Below, piece after piece: positions 22,988 to 36,250 of a stretch of DNA of 64,000 nt. Numbering within the stretch: the first letter of the stretch is position 1; the number at the start of each line of letters is the position of its first letter. The position numbers and the translations under genes are program-made. The notes under the pieces were generated by a model. That model was not told the DNA's origin. It did not search any database and worked only from the letters and a program-made list of their open reading frames with translations. This stretch comes from Motacilla alba alba (lineage: Eukaryota; Chordata; Aves; Passeriformes; Motacillidae): positions 67,083,666 through 67,147,665 of the forward strand of contig NC_052018.1 of the NCBI RefSeq assembly GCF_015832195.1, given 5' to 3'.

Positions 22988-25900
22988 AGGTACTGAGAAG
23001 CTGTGAATGCTGGAGACATCACAGCTCTTCCTGGCTTTCCTCTCCCTTTTCCTTGTTAATCCCCTTCCCCCGAATCTTGTGTGGAGTAAAATGCAGAAAA
23101 AAAGATCAGTGGTATTAGTCCCTTACATAACAGCAAGTGCAGTGATCACATTTTTCTTTCCTTAGCAAAAGGATGGAGAACAACTAGCGCTCTCATCTTC
23201 CTTGAAGACAGTTCATAGTGAAACATGGGGAACCTACAAAAATAGCAATTAAAAAAATTACATATTATCAGTTTCTTGATGGAAAATCTGTATCTTATTC
23301 TAGAAGAAGATAAGTATGGGAAACTAACTGGGAGCAAGAGGAATAGCTGCTGAGATATATATATATCCTTTTCTCTACTTGTGCCCTATCAGATAGGGCC
23401 TTGGAAGAAAAGCAACAAGAAAACCAAGTTGTATGGGCACCACCGTGAGTGTTTCTATTTCACTCATGCCTATCAGTGTCTGTTACCTCATCTTAGTGTT
23501 GGTGGAGGTTATTGGACAGATTTTTGTTTATTTTCTACTACTACAAATTTGGCAGAAAATAAGTGGAAACTAGAGGCTTCCTCCCAAATATTGTTGCAGT
23601 GGTGCTCTTGGGTTTGTTCTTATATGTGTTGGTTTGGGAACTAATAGAGAAGAAGAAAGAGAAAACAACAGCTAGTTTTCCATTACCACACTTCACCCTT
23701 TCTTTTTCGTCTTTTTTCTGGCAGCTGTCAAAAGTCATCCACTATTACCCCAGGGATTTCTGCCAGTGTAGTTTCACAGGTGAAGATAACTGCAGATACA
23801 AAGTAAAGCTTTGTTAGCCTAAAACTATGGCAGCCCAGCTGTGAGTCTCTTCCTAATATGGACACCCTTTATATCTAAGGATCTCAACTGACCTTCTAGA
23901 GGAGAGGATTGTCAGAAAAGGGGAGTTCTGCAGCCATTTTTTTGCTTATGGTATTGTGTTAAATAGCTAAAGGTCTTTTCTTCCCTAACTCTTGGTGGGA
24001 GGTTCTCTCTTGGTGTTGTCCTACCAATCTTTCTGAAATTTCTTTGCTGCCTGTAAGTTCAGGTGCTGTGTTTTGACAGAGTTGTTTCCAATTATAGCTG
24101 CTATCAATTGAAGGAAGTGGTTTGCTGTTATTTACTCTTTGTATAGCTTCTCTAGAACCTGTATGTTTCCTCCTTCCTCTTATCCTACAGGCCTGCATTT
24201 TTGCTTGTTGGTGTTTGTAACAGCTGCCAGAAGCAGCTTTGTGTGATTTGGCTAGGTTTTTAACTTTTTCAATGTTCATTCTAGTGCTAAGGTAATGTAA
24301 AATCAGAAAAGTTTGATTTACTGTTGAATAGAACCTTGATTTTTCTCCCCCTCTAAGATTGTCCTTAGGAAATGTTAAGGATGTGATTTGTAGATCAGTG
24401 TAAGTTGGCTCTGCTTCTTTCCCTGTGTTCACCCTGACATTCATCTGACTGAAAGCTAAACTAGCAAAAAATTAACATGACATTATTCCCTGTTCTGATT
24501 TTGCTCCATGAACTGGCTTGCTGGAGAATCAGATGAGTGCTAGAATTGGGCACTCACAGGAAGGGAGGGAGAGAGGGAATGCATGCTTGGTAACAGGAGG
24601 AATGACAGTGGTAGTATTGAATTGTTTTGGAACAGCATTTTAAGGAGTGGCTGAAATACCCAGCCATACTGTCATTAAAATAATATGAGTAAAGGACATA
24701 TTGGTAAACGAGTGAAGTCCTTGATTAAGATGAAAAAGGAATTTATTTTTTTGCAAGTCCGGCTTCCAGTAGGTATTTACGCACATACTGAATTTACCAG
24801 TGGCACCTCTCCCATCAATTAAAGAAATTGTTTGAGCTTTGTAAAGGGTGGAAGAAATGGAAAAGAAAATACTGAGCCAGCCCAGAAGTAAAGGAAAGTA
24901 TTCAATCAGCCCAGAAGTAGAAGCGTGTGTGAGACACAATCCTCTCTGCTCCTTGATCAGGAGAGAGTATCATGAGAATTGCTGGGAAATTAAATCAAAT
25001 CTCAAAGTTCATGAAATAAACTGAGGTGTTTCTCAAGGCAAGTCACACAATGTAAATGAAAAGGAAGTAGAAGTTGCCCTTTAGTTACTTGGTTTATCTT
25101 TAGGGAACAGGAGGGAAGTTGGAGCTCGTGGTACTTGGCTGCTTAGTTGTCTAACTACATATTCCCTGGCCCAGCTGCTTCAGACCTTTCATTCTGCTTG
25201 CATCAGTTTCTGTGGCAATTAGGACCACAGGGCTTTCTAAGAAGTACCTGAGTATCTGATAGTGAGCACATATTTTACTGTTTCACTCTTCGATAGTGAT
25301 AGGTGATGTCATTATACTATGAAAAGTGTAAGTGTTTTCAAAATGATTGGTGTACTTCCAAAGAGTGTGTGGATATTTTTCTTTACTCATTAGCCTCTTT
25401 CCACCTACCCACCTCTATGGAATGGGAGTTAACCATAAGAGATTTCACCATTTTGGAGTGTGCAGGACAAGGTATTAGCAGTCATGCCAGAGGAGAGTGA
25501 AAGAGTTGCATTTGATGGTTCCTTGAGGCTTGTCCTACTGTCCCAGTTTCACATGTAATTGCAAAAACTTTAAAGCATGCCAAAATGAAAAAAAAAGGAG
25601 AGTTTATTTTGGATTAGAAGCCTAGCAAGAAAAATTCAAGGAATTTTCTTTAATAATTGTAGTCATTTTCTCAGGAAAATATGGGTGAAATGAAGTACAG
25701 CCATGTGCAGAACTGAAGATCTGTTCTATTCAATCACCAAGCATATCTTTTAATTTTATTTTTTGGTTATTACTGTATCTTTGAGCTTGCTGTTCTCAAA
25801 AGATGACTCCTGTGAATAAACTCTTGTGTGGAGATGTCCCCAAATCCTTAAAATAACTGAAACTGTTAGTCTGTGTTAGAACAAATCTGCTTTATATTTC

Positions 25901-27900
25901 ATTTAAATGAGAGAAGCATATAACTGATTGCATTAGCCAATCATTTTCTATGCAATCAAAATTTTTGCCTTAGCAAAAACCATGATTTTCTTTCATTTCT
26001 GCCACTGAGTTTGATAAAAATTTACACCATGACACGTATACATTTTAGTATACTGACTTTGTTTTCTGGATTGAAGTGTAGTTATGAGTGTTTTGAAATG
26101 GTTATTATCTGTAATCTGAAACATTTTAATTGAAGATGCTCTTGAGCAAAAGAAATATGGTCTGTGTGAATCGTATTAAGACAAACAAGAGACTATTTTC
26201 TTTGAAAAGCTTGAGAGTCTAATTTTCAGCCTGGATATTCTCAACAAACTGGGTTTCAATTAGGCTTAAATAATTCATTGAATCTCTTAATTGAATTTCT
26301 TCACTTTTTAAATGATTTAAAGGAATTGGTAGTTTCTTGCTACCAATATTTTAACCTTTTTATTTTTTTTTTTTTTTAAGAAGCCTGATTTGCACAGATG
26401 TTCATAAGGGAGAAGGCTTTTTATTTCTTAAATTTTTTTTTCAGCTTTTAGGGAGAGTGATGTTGTAAGTATCTTTGCTTTGTTAAGGGATCGTGATTAT
26501 AGCTTTCAGGTATTTGGTTTTTGCCTTTAATGTCATGCATAAAAAGCATAAAAATTTGCTTTCATTTGAGCAAATAGCGAGTGAGGAACATGAGTCTGCA
26601 TGTGCATGGGGAAGTGTTCTCTGATAATCTGTTCTGAATTTTTTACTCCTCTTTTCTTGGTTAGGGTCATGTGTGATTACTTTTTTCCTTAACAAAAAAG
26701 GGACTTTCTTGTTTTTATTATCCCTAACATGCAAAATGCATCATACAGCTTCATGTAGGTAGCAGTTTTCTCTTGGCAGCTTGGACTTAAAAATAAAATT
26801 TAAGATGTTGAAAATTACTGAAATTAGAGGGAGGAGAGCCTGAACTTTGAGTCTTACTATGCTGGGGACTTATGTTTTGAGGTAGATAAAAGTTTTATCT
26901 GAGCAGCCAGTAAAACTTACCTTTCAAGAACAGATGAAATCACCAAGAATTGGATCAGCAAGTCATTGTAGAGAGGCACATCAACTTTTACGTTGAGAAT
27001 GTTGTAGTTTGATACAATACTTGGTAGGATTTGTAGCAATATAATTTAAAGAAATTCAACAAAGGGTAGCCAAAGCCTGTTTCTAGTAGGCATTATTGAC
27101 TCATCTCGCCTTCTCCAAAGATCTGCTGTTTAAACTGGATATCTGCTATGCAAGATTTTTTTTCTTGTTAGTGGGTTGTTTCTCATGACCTTTCTCCTCC
27201 TTTCGTTATTTACCTGAGTGTTCTACAAGGGAATCTGCACTGTGTTCTTTCTATACCTGTTTTAGCATTTTTTTCCAGCCTACAGTGCCAGACCTGTTTC
27301 ACACTACATTTTTACCTGGTTTGGTCTTGCAGACTGTCTCACAGACTGCAGATTGCTCTTTAACAGATGAGAGATTAGACAAAAAGGAATGTAGAGTAAT
27401 TAAAGTGCTGGTTTCTGAATATATTTTATTGTTCACTGGTAGAATGTGCATGAAGAAATGACAGAGTAAGTAGGAGAGGAAAGCCTCTGCCAACTCCAGT
27501 GGTTTTGCAATGAGCTGCATGGTGCTGCCCAGTACTGAAGGCAGAATTTCAATATTCTTAAAACACAATCTTCTTTCCTTCAAGGCTGAAGAACATAGCT
27601 GACATAACTTCTGATTATTTGGAATGAAACAAAGTGAAAGAAAGGAAAATAAATTGTTCTGATAAGAATTTCTTTCTGTCTTCTTTGACTTTCTTCTGAA
27701 GTCTTCCAGAAAACCAGAACCCATTTTTATGTGGTTGTCTATATTGATGACTGCTTCTTACTTTTAAAACTGGAATTCCAAAGACTTCCAGTAAGCTTCA
27801 TGCTGCTGATGACTACAATTAATCTAAAATGACATTTGTTATAGAGTTTAAAATGTAAAACTACCCAGCAGAATGTCTGGTGTTCTGAAGGGCTTCCACA

Positions 27901-27949
27901 ATTGAGTACCAATCTAAGCTAATGATTGAAGTACCAATCTAAGGTAATG
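27901..27949 (+). repeat. Two-copy ~24-bp tandem duplication
   Basis: The unit beginning ATTGAGTACCAATCTAAGCT at 27901 is repeated at 27925 with one inserted A and one C-to-G change. Confidence 0.75.
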
Positions 27950-29609
27950 CATCGCCATGGCACTCTGAAAGTTGTTATCTTTATGAGTTACCAGATACCT
28001 GTACAACTCAGTTACTTTGTTCATGCTTCATGCTTTACTTCATTTGCAACTTCAGGAGACTTAATTCAAATTTGAAGGAATTAAATGGACACATGAATTG
28101 GTTTTCTGCTCTTTCACCCGACTGATGGGTATTAGCAGAGTTGCTAACAATGGAGTAGTTTGTTTCAACTCCTTGGAGATTCATTTGCAAGCTTGAAATC
28201 AAATATGTGTGATCTTTACTTCATATTAATTCAGTACTTCAGACTATATTTTCATTGCAAAGGGATGCAAGACCAAGAATTCTAGAAGGTGCCTAAAGTC
28301 AGCTAAGAGTTTTATTTTCAAAGGCCCAAGTGTCTTTTAAACGTGTGTGAAAATGGCGGACTTGAGAAATCAACTTTTTTATGGTTTCTGTAAGCAACAT
28401 TGTTATGGTTAGTTTTGTTGATGATAACAGTAGGTGGCTTTATTTATAACAAGTGTCATGCTAGTTGGCTTTGAGAGTGCAGCAGTCATTCTGCTTGTGC
28501 CTGTTGCTGGAAATAATACAGTGCCAGTCTAAGAATTCCCTCCTGTTAACAAAAGAAGTGTATCTTCCCCTAAAAGTGGGCTTGGATTGGCGCTTCTCAG
28601 GTACCTCTTCTAACCAGCTCCATTTGCTACAGACACATTCAGGCTAGCAGATAATCACTTTCTGATCACCTAGCAAATGGGCTTCCCCTTTTCAAGTGTC
28701 CAGTGAGCAGAAGATCCAGGGAAGTTTTTGTGATGGAGAAAGGAGAGTAAAGCTCTTCCGGCAGGTGGCAGCAGCAACCTGTTGACTCGGGCTGACTTAG
28801 AGGTGTGAGGGCACGGAAAAATGGCTGGTAAATGGAAAAAAAGATGAGGAGGCTTACTGAAGGTGGCTTGCTAGCTTTTAATAGGTAATGTCCTGTTAAA
28901 CGATTTTTCTCAGACCTTTGCACAACAAGATGTGGGGCAGGACACGTGCCAAAAGAGCTCTGGAGTGGTGTTTAGAAAGGAGCTCCTCTGAGTGCAGCAG
29001 GCTGCTGTTTGCTCAAGCTACTCATTGTAGGATATTCTGAGAAGGTAGATTGGTTTAGGGCCATCTGTGTTACTGTAGTGGTACAGTGAGACATATGTAA
29101 GAGGAAATGTGCATTTTTAAATAAATGGTTTACTTTTTGTGCAAGGTAAACAGGAAGTACCTGTGTTGGGTGATATATTTGATCACATCAAAATTCATGA
29201 CTCTTTATCAGAGTTATACAAGACCAGTTAAGGTGCTAGAACAAGTACCTAAATGAAGTATATTTGTGGGCTCCCACCGGCTACAGTTTGACCATGATTT
29301 TATCAGAATTTATACTGTAACAGTAGTGCAGTGAAGCTTGACCCCTGAAGAGGTGTGTTCAGATCAGACAGAAGCCAGACCGCTGTCTCAAAACTTCAGT
29401 GTAGTGTCTCCTTCATGACAAGGGCTACTGTAGTTATACCACAGGATGATCAGTAGTTTGGGCTCATTTGGGCAAGGTCTGACAAGTGCACTGCTTATCA
29501 TTCTTTTGTGTCTCTTAATTGCTGAAGAAGTGCATGCTTCTGGCTAGTTTTTATTTAAATAGATTTGGAAGTGCACAACCTTAACTCCTGGGAGGGGATA
29601 AGCAATAAA

Positions 29610-29860
29610 GTGAGAGGTAAAGGGCAGAAACTGATGTAGAGGAAGTTCCACCTGAACATGAGGAAGAACGTTACTGTGAGGGTGACTGAGCACTGGAACT
29701 GATTGCCCAGAGAGGTTGTGGAGTTTCCCTCCTGGTGATATTCAAAAACCACCTGGAGGCCATCCTGTGCCTTGTGCTCTAGGATGATCCTGCCAAGCAG
29801 GGAGGTTGGACCAGATGACCCTGTGGTCCCTTCCAACCTGACTGATTCTCTGATTCTGTG
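29610..29860 (+). mobile_element. CR1 LINE 3' end fragment, plus strand
   Basis: The sequence follows the CR1 3' end in order. It shows 'ggaagttccacctgaacatg', 'actgagcactggaactgatt', 'gcccagagaggttgtgga', 'aggatgatcctgccaagcag', 'ggaggttggaccagatgac' and 'cccttccaacctgac', and ends in two ATTCT(C/G)TG-like tail units (to 29860). It is 5'-truncated and non-coding, inserted in the same orientation as TAB2. The start is approximate. Confidence 0.9.
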
Positions 29861-32800
29861 CTAAGTTGTATTCAGGTGGGAGGGGACATTCCTGCTTGAG
29901 GTTTGGTTTTGTTTCGTTGGTTTTTTTGTTTTGTTTTTTAAAATTAATCCAGAGTCAGCAGGCTTCCACATATTATTGTTACTGGTTTGCCATGATGTGA
30001 TGTCTGTTAGGAGGTAAATAAAGAATCAAAATACTAAACAAGGCTTGTTCCTCAGGACCCATTTCTAAGCAGTACCCTGCCCAACCATGGCTGGATGGAG
30101 TACAGTGTGTACTTGGTGTTAAAAATTCTTCCAAATCAGTATTGTAAGGCTTATTCTTCAATTACAGTATTTCTTAGCAAAAATTCTGAACTGTACCTTG
30201 AATTAAATCTGATGATAAACATTTGAAGTTAACAGGTGAAAAAAAATACATGTATTCTTTATTCTGGAAGTTAAGAGTGTTAAAAATGTCTCATGGATGC
30301 TTTGAAGCAAGTTCACAGAAAGAAGCTACAAAAGTTGTTTGATATAGCTGTTTGATATATTTTAAATTTAAATGTTTGGAATGATACATTTAATTTGTTG
30401 ACTTTTCTGATATGTGTTCAGAGACTTGTGAAGTATGTATGCGTGAATCAGATATAAAATGAAATAATAGAATGTTCCCAGAATTAGTGTTTTTTTCTTT
30501 TTAAGAAAAATTAAAAGTGTATTTTCTTTCAATATTAACTGCAATACTCTCAAAAATTGTGCTGTAACCAGCAGGAAGTAGAAGGTGGTGTGCCAGGGAC
30601 GCTTCTTTTGTATGTGGTTGAGACACATGTGTGCTCCCTGTGTGTGTGGAGTATGGCTCCATGCCATGCTAACATGATCTAAAGCAGCTTCTGTCAGGAA
30701 GTTTTATCTGTGTAGTTGTAAACCTGAGTATTTGTATGCCAATAGCTTGTGCCCAAGATAGAAAGTGCTTGTATCAGTAGAGCACGGCCAACAAGGGTTC
30801 ATCCCTTTTCATGGCCTGACATCTTTTTGAATCAACCTGGAGTACAGTAGATCACTAACAGAAGGGAAGTCTTGTCCTATTGCTACGGGAGCTTAGTATC
30901 TTACCAAGGAGCTGGGGTGTAGCCCTTACACAAATAGGATAGCCAGTACTGATAGATGAGTTGTATTGTTTTAGTCTTGTTACTGTATCAGAGCACAGAA
31001 AATTTTCTTCCATACAAAGGTGCTGTAAACAGTTGTTACTGTCATAGTTAACAGTTTATTTTCTCCTCCTTTTCCATTGGCTAGGATTTGTTAAGAAGAC
31101 AAATGCAGTTACATTTTGCCCCTTTTTTTGAAGGATGGAGATCCAAGATCAAGTGTGTGAACAAGCGAAAGAAACAGTAAATTATAAAATACACTTCTTC
31201 CACAGACAGGAAATTATTGTGGTGTGGGAATGGGGGGAGGCAGTTTGAAACTTCTGTTTTAAATGAGTTTTTAAGAGAAGTTCTTGTAACCCTTGCATTG
31301 AATTTCTTTAAAAGTAGGTGGAAACCTCCTTTTTATTTCTTTTTTTTTTAAGCATGCTTGTGAGGTAGTAGTTAGTATTCCCTTTTATTCTGTGGTAGTT
31401 GAATAATGCGCTTAATCAGGGAATGCCAAAACATTTAAAAGAGAAACACACCACGAGTGTAGTTTCATGAGCATTTCTTTCCATGTCAGCACTGGCATGG
31501 GCTGCCCTGACCTTAACTTCTTATTCCTGCCTTGCCCCTCAGTTGTGCTGGTGTAACTAGTTAATGTGCCAGGTGGCTTTGCAGCAAAGCAGATTGTGGA
31601 ATTTACCATCAGAAAAATATTATTTTTAACCTGGATCGATTCCCTGACCGGCCTCACTGCTCAGCTGCACAAACAGTTGTGCCAGCACAGCTGAGGAATG
31701 AGGACTGCTTAAGCTGGTACTGTAGTGGAAAAAGTGTTGTGAAACCATAGCTTAATCTGACTGTTCTAGGTACAGTTGTACTATGCTGGCAAAATATTCT
31801 TCGCATAGATACAGCTTTTATTAGCACAGTTTGACTGTGGAATGGATAAAATTATAATTGTGGGTTTTGCTCCGATATATTTATGTTGTCAAAATATGTC
31901 TATAAAATCTGTCTTGACAGTTCTATGTAAAATTGGTTATTGTTTATATAAACTGATTTGAACTTCTGTGGATCATTAGAAAATTGAAGAACTGTAAAAT
32001 CAAGACATCCTCTGCTTTTTATGCTGTTTGCTTGGAATATGTGTAATGCTGAGATAGTTGCTTCCATCTTCAACAACACTGGTGTTCTTGCAGTTCATTC
32101 AGCCTTTATTTTTGAAGATGAGAGCAATAGAAAGTCTTAGAAGAAATGAAATTCACAGTTTCTTAGTAGATGTGATAAGAAACTTAAAGATCTGAAGAAC
32201 AGATTTAAGACTTCATGAGATAATATGCTAAGAATAATAATTTGTTAAGAATTCCTTTTTATGTAGCCATGGGTCTTTACTGAATCTTTGTAGTTATGGG
32301 TCCCCTTGGGAAAGAAAGCATAAAAATGCTTTCATTCTTTGTCCTGAAACTTTGGCTCTCCTGTTGCTTGTCAAGTGTTCTGTACACAGACAATTCAATT
32401 CTTTAATTTCATTTCTGATTGGATTTTTTAATAATTTCAGATGTCAGCTTCAGTTCTCAGTCTCATGTTGTAAGTGGGTGGGGGGAAGGCAAGTATTTTC
32501 CCTTACTCGGACTAGTTAGCTAGAATTTCATGATGCTTTACTTTTACATTTTGTATTTCTGTGTATTGGCAGGCATAGTATACAGTGTAGAATAAAATAG
32601 TTGATATTACATTTCTTTGTATACAGGTATCATTCTGCTGAGATGGACTTCCTTCAGTTGTGTGTGCCTAACAGTATATTTCTAGGATTAAAAAAAAATG
32701 CTGCAGTATTTAATGGTTTTTACTCTCTAAGTTGGCAAATATCTAAGCTCTTGTGTGGCTGTAAAACAGTTTCATTTATTTCATTTGGTAATGAGTCTTT

Positions 32801-35800
32801 GTAATGCTTTCTACCCAATTCCATTTACAAATATCCTTCTGGAGGGGACTTAAATACATGGATGATGAGAAGGCTTAGGTTTTGAAACAAACTAGTATTC
32901 TAAATGCTTTTTTTCAGCATTACTTATCATGTAATGTGAAAGTTGAGCAATTACAAATCAATTGAGTAATCAAAGGTAATGTTACAGTAGAAATTTTTGC
33001 TTTCTGTATTCCTTTAAGAGTTCACGATCCCTATGGCAACAACTGCAAAGGGTTTTTTCTAATTATGCAAAGTTTAAGGTTTCATTAAAGTGGGGTGCGG
33101 TGATGGGGGGGAAGCAGCTCCTAAACTTCTACATTTTGTGGCTTGGAAAGGAAGCACAAATCTTCTCTTTGTAGACAGTTTTTTATGCTGACTGTTTGTA
33201 GCTTTCCTATGCACTGAAGAGAAATTTTAATATAAGGGTAAGCTTACTGATCTGTGCAAGAGTGAAATTGTTCCAGTCACTGATATTTGAGAAAATTATG
33301 CAGTAGTTTGGGGAGCTGTAAAGACAACTCATGCAGAATTTCTTCTGATGTTGGAAAATGGAATATGGGCAATGCGTTTCACTGTAATTAATAGTGGTTT
33401 ACTTTGCTGAATCTATAAGAAATACATTTCTAACGTCCAGTGTTTTTTGTAATGGAGTTTTCTTTGTGGAATTTTAAGTTACAGGAAGAGCTGGTTTTTG
33501 TATCTCTTATAAATTGAGATACAAGGAATACTTTTCTTAAAAGGCAAGTTATATATATTGTAGAGGTTTAAGTAATTAATTGTTAGATTAGTTTCTGCTA
33601 GGAAACGTTATAATGGTTAGAATGTGTTTTATTCTACCATTATACATCCTAATTTTACTATTAACCCATGCATAGGAGCATTTCATAATTCCTCATTCTA
33701 AATTCGTATGATTGAAATGAATGTTCACAGAAGGTTTTATTGTTCTAGAATATGTTGTTTTGTTTTGCTCCTGAAAGATACAAGGCCTCTCAGGTTGGTG
33801 GTATTGGTGGCATTTAGGGTTCTTTTGACTGAGCTATCAATCCTGTTAGGACTCACTGCTGATAAAAAGGGATTGATTTTACTATAGCTGAAACAATGAA
33901 GGAAGTGAAAATAATTCAGAATATATTTTAACATCGTGAAGTTAAATGACTCTAGATCTATTAATTTATTTATTATAACCCGTGTTGTATTATGACAAAT
34001 TCAGTGCATTCTTTGGAAGACTGATTTCAGTCATGCATTCTAAACATATCTAACTGTCACTGATATAGAAGAGCACAGTACGGTCAAAATTCTTTCTGTG
34101 ATGTCTTGATAATTTGTCCCAGTGTGATTTAGTTGGTTACTGTCACACCTAAACTGCTGTGTCTGTCTTCTGTGCCTCCCAGTGAAAGGGTTAGGATGTC
34201 TTGGTCAGTGCTATTAAAACATCCGCATAATAATAGTGGGGGAGAGGCCTCCTCAGTGGCTCAGTCACTGAGGGAACTGCTTTTTTTAAATGTGCAAAAG
34301 AGTACCCTGACAGTGTCAAAATGAGGATACATTTCCAGTGACAGATCACTGACATTTTTTACAGCTTGAACATAGCTTATAGGGTAAAGTAGAAGGACAT
34401 TCAAGCTTTTGTTCTGAGGACTTCTTGTGCAATGACCAAAAGGGATTTTATGACAGTCTTTGGACTAATCAGTAGACCCTCTGGAAGATGTGTAGATAAG
34501 AGGAAGCCAGAGCATTTCAAATATTTTTAATCTTATTTTTTATTTCCACATAAGGAATTAACTATACCACCTCATTTAAAATAACTAACCAATTATTTGC
34601 AACATGATGGTAACTTCTATTTTATGGAAAGTGTAGCAGTTTCCATTCCTTGTTGGTGAGAAGCAGCTTTTCAGGGCAGTGAGGGGAAAATGAAGTTTAG
34701 AAGTCCATCTGAAAACATTTGGTTTTGGTTTGGATTTTTATTTTTTCCTTAGTTTCATAATGACTGGTGCCAGTAACAACTCATAGTAGCCCTTTTTGAT
34801 ACCTATATGCTTTTCCATTTGCAAGGCTTACTGTTCTCGTAGCCAATAGATGGCCATCTTGCATTTTTTCAGAGAGGCAGAGCAAGATCTGCCAGCTGTG
34901 ATGACATGGGAAGATGTGGAGCTTGACAATTTTTTCTGAACTTCAGTATATGATATTGAAAAAGCTTTTCCACTGTCTATACTGGCATTAGAACTTTCCT
35001 GCTGTGCAAATAACGTTAGCAATGGCTTTGATTTTTGGCATTAAGAAGTTTGGCATTTTAAAATTTCGGTTTCAAATATTTAAATGTGTTCTCTGTGATG
35101 TCTAGAGAGGACATGTGTCTGGGCTAAAAAAAAATAAGTCTTACTCAAATGGAACCAAATTCCACTGAGGTATGTAAGCATCTAGTTAGTGGAAAGGGAT
35201 CTAAAGGTCTGGAAAAAAACTGTTGGGACTCACAGAAGCTACTGATTAAGGATTTGCATAGAGCCCAACAGTAACAGACAAATACTTGGCACAGATGTTA
35301 GAATTTTATTCGGACTCAGTGTCACAAATTGCACAGAGGTCTATAATTTTTCCTGTTGCTCTTCCTCCTAGCTTATTCAAATCCATAACTTTAATTTCTC
35401 TCTGTGTGTTTTTCCTCACTTCAATTCTTATGTAGGCAGGTGTGAAATCTGAATGGTTTTCTCTGTGTTCTGTGAAAGAGGGAGATGTGGGAGATGTGTG
35501 TATTATACATGTAGAAGTAGAGAAAAAGCATTTCTATACCAATTATTGTATTTGCGTAGATACCTAGCTTTACTTGATTTATAATACAACTGCTGGTGCA
35601 AAATCACTGTAAAAGCATCAAGTTAATTAACCTTGTTTTTAAAAAAGGCATCTTTCAAACAGCAGCTGTGAATGGGCTTCTCAATAAGTCAACTTGTTGA
35701 AGGATAAGCAAAACGGCTTTTTGAAGTGAACCTAAGAAATAGCATAGACAGCATGCTGTAGAATGTGAGTATTCCTTCTGTTCAGCACTTGTGAGGGTAA

Positions 35801-35939
35801 ATCTGACAGCCTTGAGCCTGCCCTTGCAAGAAATGCTGACAACTGGGAGCAGCTTCAGCTGAGGGAAATAAGATGGTTATCCACATAAGTGGAGAAGCTG
35901 AGGAACCTCTGCGTGCTTAATGTGGGGGAGAGTTCTAAA
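29861..35939. other. Intron 1, no gene seen
   Basis: AT-rich intronic DNA without a supportable coding region, RNA gene or intact mobile element. Open frames are all under 100 codons. Confidence 0.6.
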
Positions 35940-36250
35940 GATGAACTGATGTACAGAATTACAGGCAAGATGGAGCAGGAATGTCTTCCTCAGGTAGCAA
36001 ACAAAAATGACAAGTAATAGATTGCAACAAGGGAAATCCCAACTGGATATCAGGAATAAGTTGCTCGTAGTGAAGGTGATTAATTAGTGGAGGAGATTTT
36101 CCAGAAACCTAGTGGAATTTCCATCCTTGGGATTTTTGACTGTCCAAGACTTCATGCACCTGGTTTAAACCTGAAGTAAAGTCCTGGACTTTTTGGAGCT
36201 GTTGACCTCTGTCAGTACCTTCCAGCCTGAGTTTGTCAGTAATTCTATGA
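35940..36250 (+). mobile_element. Old, diverged CR1 LINE 3' end, plus strand
   Basis: Weak but ordered similarity to CR1 3' ends: 'ggaaatcccaactggatatc', a 'tggaatttccatccttggga' block, a degraded 'gacctctgtcagtaccttcc' block, and a terminal 'aattctatga'. It is considerably more diverged than the copy at 29.6 kb. The left boundary is uncertain. Confidence 0.65.

Larger units (their letters stand above)
12051..29609. other. Intron 1, proximal part, no gene seen
   Basis: AT-rich intronic DNA with no recognised transposon. Local structures visible are inverted repeats at 12910-12933 and 22966-22987, a three-copy 7-mer at 15154-15174, an A-rich tract at 20010-20070, a 15-base T run at about 26363-26377, and a short duplication at 27901-27949. 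A candidate extra exon acceptor is at 20942. Confidence 0.6.

Noticed and set aside
23959..24444. Minus-strand open frame of 161 codons starting with ATG in intron 1
   Set aside because: No recognisable domain, unremarkable residue composition and no sign of a retrogene (no target duplications or poly-A tract noticed). The length is within chance expectation for the window.
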